Of a stretch of 64,000 nt of DNA, positions 50,501 to 64,000 are shown in pieces. Numbering within the stretch: position 1 is the first letter of the stretch; every line of letters begins with the position of its first letter. Source of the DNA: Halichondria panicea (Eukaryota > Porifera > Demospongiae > Suberitida > Halichondriidae); NCBI RefSeq assembly GCF_963675165.1, contig NC_087382.1:3883963-3947962 (forward strand), given 5' to 3'. Position numbers and translations under genes: made by a program. The notes beneath the pieces were generated by a model. That model was not told where the DNA came from. It did not search any database and worked only from the letters and a program-made list of their open reading frames with translations.

Positions 50501-53151
50501 TGTGTGATCAGGAGTACATGAATTCCTGTTTGTATAAAGCAACCTCTCAACAAAGGCCACCTCTTACAGGGTTCCATGTACTTTTAATTATCAACTGCAA
50601 GTATAATACGGTACTCACCATTTGCATTCACGTCCTGACATCGTCTACGACAGAGGAGCGCAATTACCATACCCAGTGCAACACAGACAATCCCAAGGAA
50701 TCCGACAAGCCCCAGAACAACATAGAGAATAAATTGTGACTCACTGACACCCACAGGGCCGGGGGATGTGTGGGTGGTGAAATCAGTCGATACAACGGTT
50801 GAGGTGGTTTCTTGGTTAGTGACGAATAGTAGAGTTTGTGAGGGTGTAGGGTGTGGTGAAGTCTCAGGGAGTGTAGGGTGGGGTGTAGTCTCAAGGGGTG
50901 TGGTCTGTGGTAGAGTGGTGAGGGGTGGGGCTTGAGTGGTCGTACCACTAGATATCCGAATGATTGAAGCACAAGTGGTAGTAGAACGACGCAATATATT
51001 GTCGCACGCAATGGGAAAGTAATTATCTTCGTCAAACAGTTGAAATACATCACTTGACGTGAGTGAACTGTCCGGTACAACTCCTTGGCACCAGTAAGAG
51101 CCCATATCTTCAGCTACATTCAAGTCACGAACAGTCAATTGTACACCAGTATTGCCATTATTTCTATGAGGTGTGAGTGTGTATTTTGTAGAGTTCATTA
51201 GAAGTGTCGCATTTGTTTGTGAGTTAGAGGAAGAAAAGTACCATCTTATTTCAATCACATCTTCTCCGACAATTTCACAGTCCAGTTGCAACAAACGTCT
51301 GTTATAGGGACTGCATACTGAATCTGCAGGGGGTTGCTGAGTATACAGGTAGTCATCCGGGCACACTGGAAGGGAGGAGAAGGAAGGTAAGCTCAATTAA
51401 AAAGAGGACATTATGCAGTGCACAAGTGACTATTATAGTAGGCAACTGAATAAATAGACTTGGTATGAACCAGGTACGTATATCTATTGTGATGTAAGTT
51501 CTGTAGAAAACACCTGGGGACATCTAATTTAAAATACACTATAGATAGTAATCTGATCTCTATTGACTCTGAAGGAGAACAAAAGTTTCTCTATTCATAT
51601 GCATTGACCATTGCGTTAACACCTAATACAAGATAGCACAATATTAACATCTGTTGCATATGATTAATGCTAGAAAAAGTTATACAAACTGATGAGTGGT
51701 GACTGACTGAATGATGAGAAACAATGATAAGATTAAACCAGCATGGGTACTCAATTATAATACAGGGTTCATTAATAATCAGCTAAAGTTTTAATCAGCT
51801 AAAGTTTTAATCAACAATGGCTGAACTCTTATTTAGCACGCAGACTGGTAGACTGCTTAGCTTGCACCCCATATACTAAAATATTCTGTGCCTCAGGCAG
51901 TTATAAAACAGTGCATGGTTGTATCAGAGTAGAGGGCATCAGTGGCGGATCCAGACAGGTTCCATGGGTTCCATGGAACCCCCCCCCCCTTCACACAAAG
52001 AAAACACTGGAGATCAACTTACAACTCAGCTTGTGATCTGTAGTTACTAGGCTGATTTCATGCAATTCATATGTGGGCAGGGCTCTCTAATAATGCGCAT
52101 GCTCATTGCTTATGACTTTTTTTACTGTTTTGGAACCTCCCTCTCAACATTCCTGGATCCACCACTGGGCATGCATATAGCTATTGTATACCAGCTCTAA
52201 TGCTTGGAGTGCATGAGTATTGTGTCTAATATAATATAGCTATCCCCTCTCAGCATATAATGCATGTCTCTACATGCACCATGCAGTACACAACGGAAAC
52301 AACACTTCTCAATGATCGAGTACTAAACCGAGCTTCAAAAGACAGTGTTTTAAAGTTTTACCTTGAAATCCATTACAACTAGATCACTGAAGTGCCGGCT
52401 AAACCCTCGCCGGTTTTACGTCTCACATATATAGACTTTTGTACAAATAATGTGAAAAACATGGAACCTAACCCTATTAAACTAGGCTATCCATGCTGTA
52501 AACGTAGTGCTATAATGGCAGCCAAGTAAGAAGACTTAGAATACATGCACAAAGAAACCAGACCGGGTTACTATAAAACCTGGGGTCACCGACGTACCTC
52601 GGACTACAATAACCTGAGACCACTCAAGCGCCTCGGAATAATAATATCATCTTATTATAGTGCCATGGAGAATACATAACTGGTTAATAACTGGTTAATA
52701 ACCGGTTCTAACTGAGAATATGGTAACCAATGTAACCAGTGTATTGACCAATTTTTGCTTGGTAATGTCTGCAGTTGAATTAGCAGTGGTTAATTTGCAA
52801 GACAAATTCCACAATGGAAGACATATAGGTGGACTACACACATGTCTTAACACATGCATGCATCTCTTTGGTCAATGCTCAAGGTCATCCTTGTGGAGGA
52901 GCCCAGTCCTGCTAAAACCATTGCTGTATTTGTGCATTTTTTTTAATCGACTAAACAGTACAATTAATATTATCCGCACAATTATGTTTAAGCTTCCGAC
53001 TCCACAGAATTCAGAAGCATGGAGCTAGATATATTATACCACACACAAATGTACTCAACAAGAACTTACTTGGGTTCTCTCCAGTTGCAATTCCCATCAG
53101 CAAAAACAATCCAGTTGCAAATAGCAGAAGAGGATAAATCCATACCACCAT
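47592..53151 (-). CDS. Single-pass Ig-domain receptor with multi-Tyr cytoplasmic tail
   Basis: Four minus-strand exons in consistent phase: 53151-53070, 51365-50619, 50082-50037 and 48954-47592, about 745 aa. The first encodes a signal peptide (MVVWIYPLLLFATGLFLLMG). The second gives one Ig V-like domain (LDCEIVGEDVIEIRWYF..., then LNVAEDMGSYWCQGV) with several Asn glycosylation sites. A Thr/Pro-rich mucin-like stalk and a transmembrane helix (FILYVVLGLVGFLGIVCVAL, continuing GMVIALLC) stopped by RRR follow. The last exon is a ~450-residue tail with many Tyr motifs: YHTL, YHVL, YQIL, YDIL, YQSL, LAYDRL (an ITIM-like match), YENP (a Grb2-type YxN) and YVL. No kinase domain is present. It probably signals by recruiting SH2 proteins. 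Its start is 271 bp from the divergent MPND start. The family is not recognised. Confidence 0.8.
51940..52167. mobile_element. CAGTGGCG MITE, 5-bp target duplication
   Basis: Left end CAGTGGCGGATCCAGACAGG, right end the reverse complement of CAGTGGTGGATCCAGGAATG. GGCAT repeats flank it directly (51935-51939, 52168-52172). 228 bp, non-coding, within intron 1 of the Ig receptor. Confidence 0.8.
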
Positions 53152-53422
53152 GGTTGTTGTGTATTTACTACTGGTGGGGTGTGCAGAGGATAATTATGAT
53201 GAGGACTTGCATCAAGGGCAGAACTTGTCTTGCAATTTCTTTCAAGCTTGATCTAGTAGACACATGGCATGCAGAGAGACAACTAAAGCCGGGCAGTGCA
53301 CATTTCATTTACATAGTGCAAGTGGACTTGCCAGACAGTGGAAGGAAAATGGGATGTATTATTGTGACGTTGATTCAGCCCTGCCCCTCTTTCCTGCATG
53401 AGAATTAATTGTGGTTGACAAA
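53152..53422. promoter_or_regulatory. Shared bidirectional promoter interval
   Basis: The 271 bp between the divergent start codons of the Ig receptor and MPND must hold both 5' leaders and promoters. No TATA box is obvious on either side, unlike the small-gene cluster. Confidence 0.45.
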
Positions 53423-63292
<9,870 letters not shown>

Positions 63293-63372
63293 GTGGGTGG
63301 AGCTTGTTGCTACTGGATACCTAGCTGTGTGTATATGCAGAACATGCAGTCAATATTCATAGCGTTTTTAGT

Positions 63373-63610
63373 ACCGTATAGCGCAAAATGTTCGAGGCAC
63401 TTATATTTCGTGGATTTTGCCTCTAAAAGCATTTCGTTGCACAATTTTCGTAGAATAACTACTTACCGGAAGCTACGCCTTTAAATCTTTGCACGTTATA
63501 GCAGATAATTCTAATTAAAGAACAATTTTTATGAACTTAATTTTCGTGTAGGATTGCTAACCCACGAAATCTGCGAGATTAAGCCCCTTGAAAATTTCGC
63601 GCTATACGGC
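63373..63610. mobile_element. ACCGTATAGCGC MITE
   Basis: Left ACCGTATAGCGCAAAATGTT, right the reverse complement of GCCGTATAGCGCGAAATTTT; the interior carries TTTCGTGGATTTTG / CCCACGAAATCTGCGAG-type inverted motifs. Same family as 10889-11106. Confidence 0.7.
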
Positions 63611-64000
63611 ATGTAGAGTGTGGGATACGTGCACTTGTACTTCCTGAGCTGTACGTAATAAAGCAAAAACAATGTGTTATTGAATGTCCACTGCTTTGTG
63701 GGGTGTTAATCAATCCAAGTGTACATGTTACCTTTAATTAGGTCTGTGATATGTACTGATAGTTGAGTGTACCCCAATTAAGGGGGTGCTCCTGCTAGCT
63801 GGACCCATTGCCATATACCCCTCTGACACCATGTATCAGTCTTCTTGTAGTTAGATAATTATTTTTGTTGTTATAAGGACTCTAATGCTCCTGCATATAT
63901 AGGAGATTGGCTAGTGCACATTATATACACTGCGTTTTACATTGTTATGGTCAGGTGTGTATTCATACAGTACACATCAGGGTGTCATACAGCAGGGGAG
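63611..64000. other. MPND intron, last exon not reached
   Basis: No exon continuing the MPND frame is recognisable before the window ends. Confidence 0.4.

Noticed and set aside
50437-50739. Plus-strand 100-residue frame opposite the Ig receptor
   Set aside because: Overlaps the transmembrane exon in antisense and has no recognisable domain.
52720-53408. Two plus-strand frames of 102 and 129 residues
   Set aside because: They lie over intron 1 and antisense of the signal-peptide exon of the Ig receptor; no family features.

Overview
This is a eukaryotic, metazoan window: AT-rich, with small GT..AG introns, TATA-driven intronless genes, CA microsatellites, a CR1/Jockey-like LINE and many short foldback elements. 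The conserved genes (ciliary CFAP65, RAMA+JAMM protein MPND) together with an Ig receptor, a fibrinogen-domain lectin-like gene and a death-domain exon suggest an early-branching animal, most likely a demosponge. That placement is inference.

Layout. 1-5469: 3' part of a CFAP65 orthologue (14 exons seen, + strand). 6.1-45.6 kb: a cluster of 13 intact and at least eight broken small secreted-protein genes, unrecognised as named families. Each intact gene is one exon: a signal peptide, usually followed by Ala-Pro, then a very acidic propeptide built from L-x-S-L-[ML]-A-A-x-Q-D type modules, then a strongly basic C-terminal peptide. Five kinds of C-terminal peptide share this chassis: Tyr-Arg tetrapeptide arrays; short Trp/Lys/Arg peptides of 24-28 residues ending Gly-Arg; Arg/Ser- or Arg/Lys-rich helices; a ~190-residue polycation; and a short Tyr-rich form that shares its last ~40 residues with the tetrapeptide family. 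Twelve of the 13 end in G, GR or GKK, as expected of peptides amidated at the C terminus. One gene (41243-41677) joins the prepro region of one family to the mature peptide of another. A fibrinogen-domain gene (29794-30734) and its broken copy (37685-38568) ride on the same segmental duplications. Between the small genes lie an Ig-domain relic and a death-domain exon (15.7-16.7 kb).

47.6-53.2 kb (- strand): a four-exon single-pass Ig receptor whose 450-residue tail carries many Tyr motifs. It stands head to head, 271 bp apart, with MPND (53423 to beyond the window), whose first intron contains a 5'-truncated LINE lying inside a CA microsatellite.

Mobile DNA. The window is rich in foldback/MITE-like insertions, several with target-site duplications readable by eye: 47-75 bp TAGCCTCG hairpins with perfect 9-bp duplications, a 57-bp hairpin with a 9-bp duplication, two CAGTGGCG elements with 5-bp duplications, and an 820-bp foldback element with a 6-bp duplication.

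How it may work. The small genes look like a rapidly evolving, tandemly duplicated set of charge-neutralised cationic peptide precursors, comparable in architecture (not sequence) to Hydra arminins or cathelicidins. An innate-immune role is the leading hypothesis; a structural or silica-binding role for the Tyr/Arg proteins is a real alternative.
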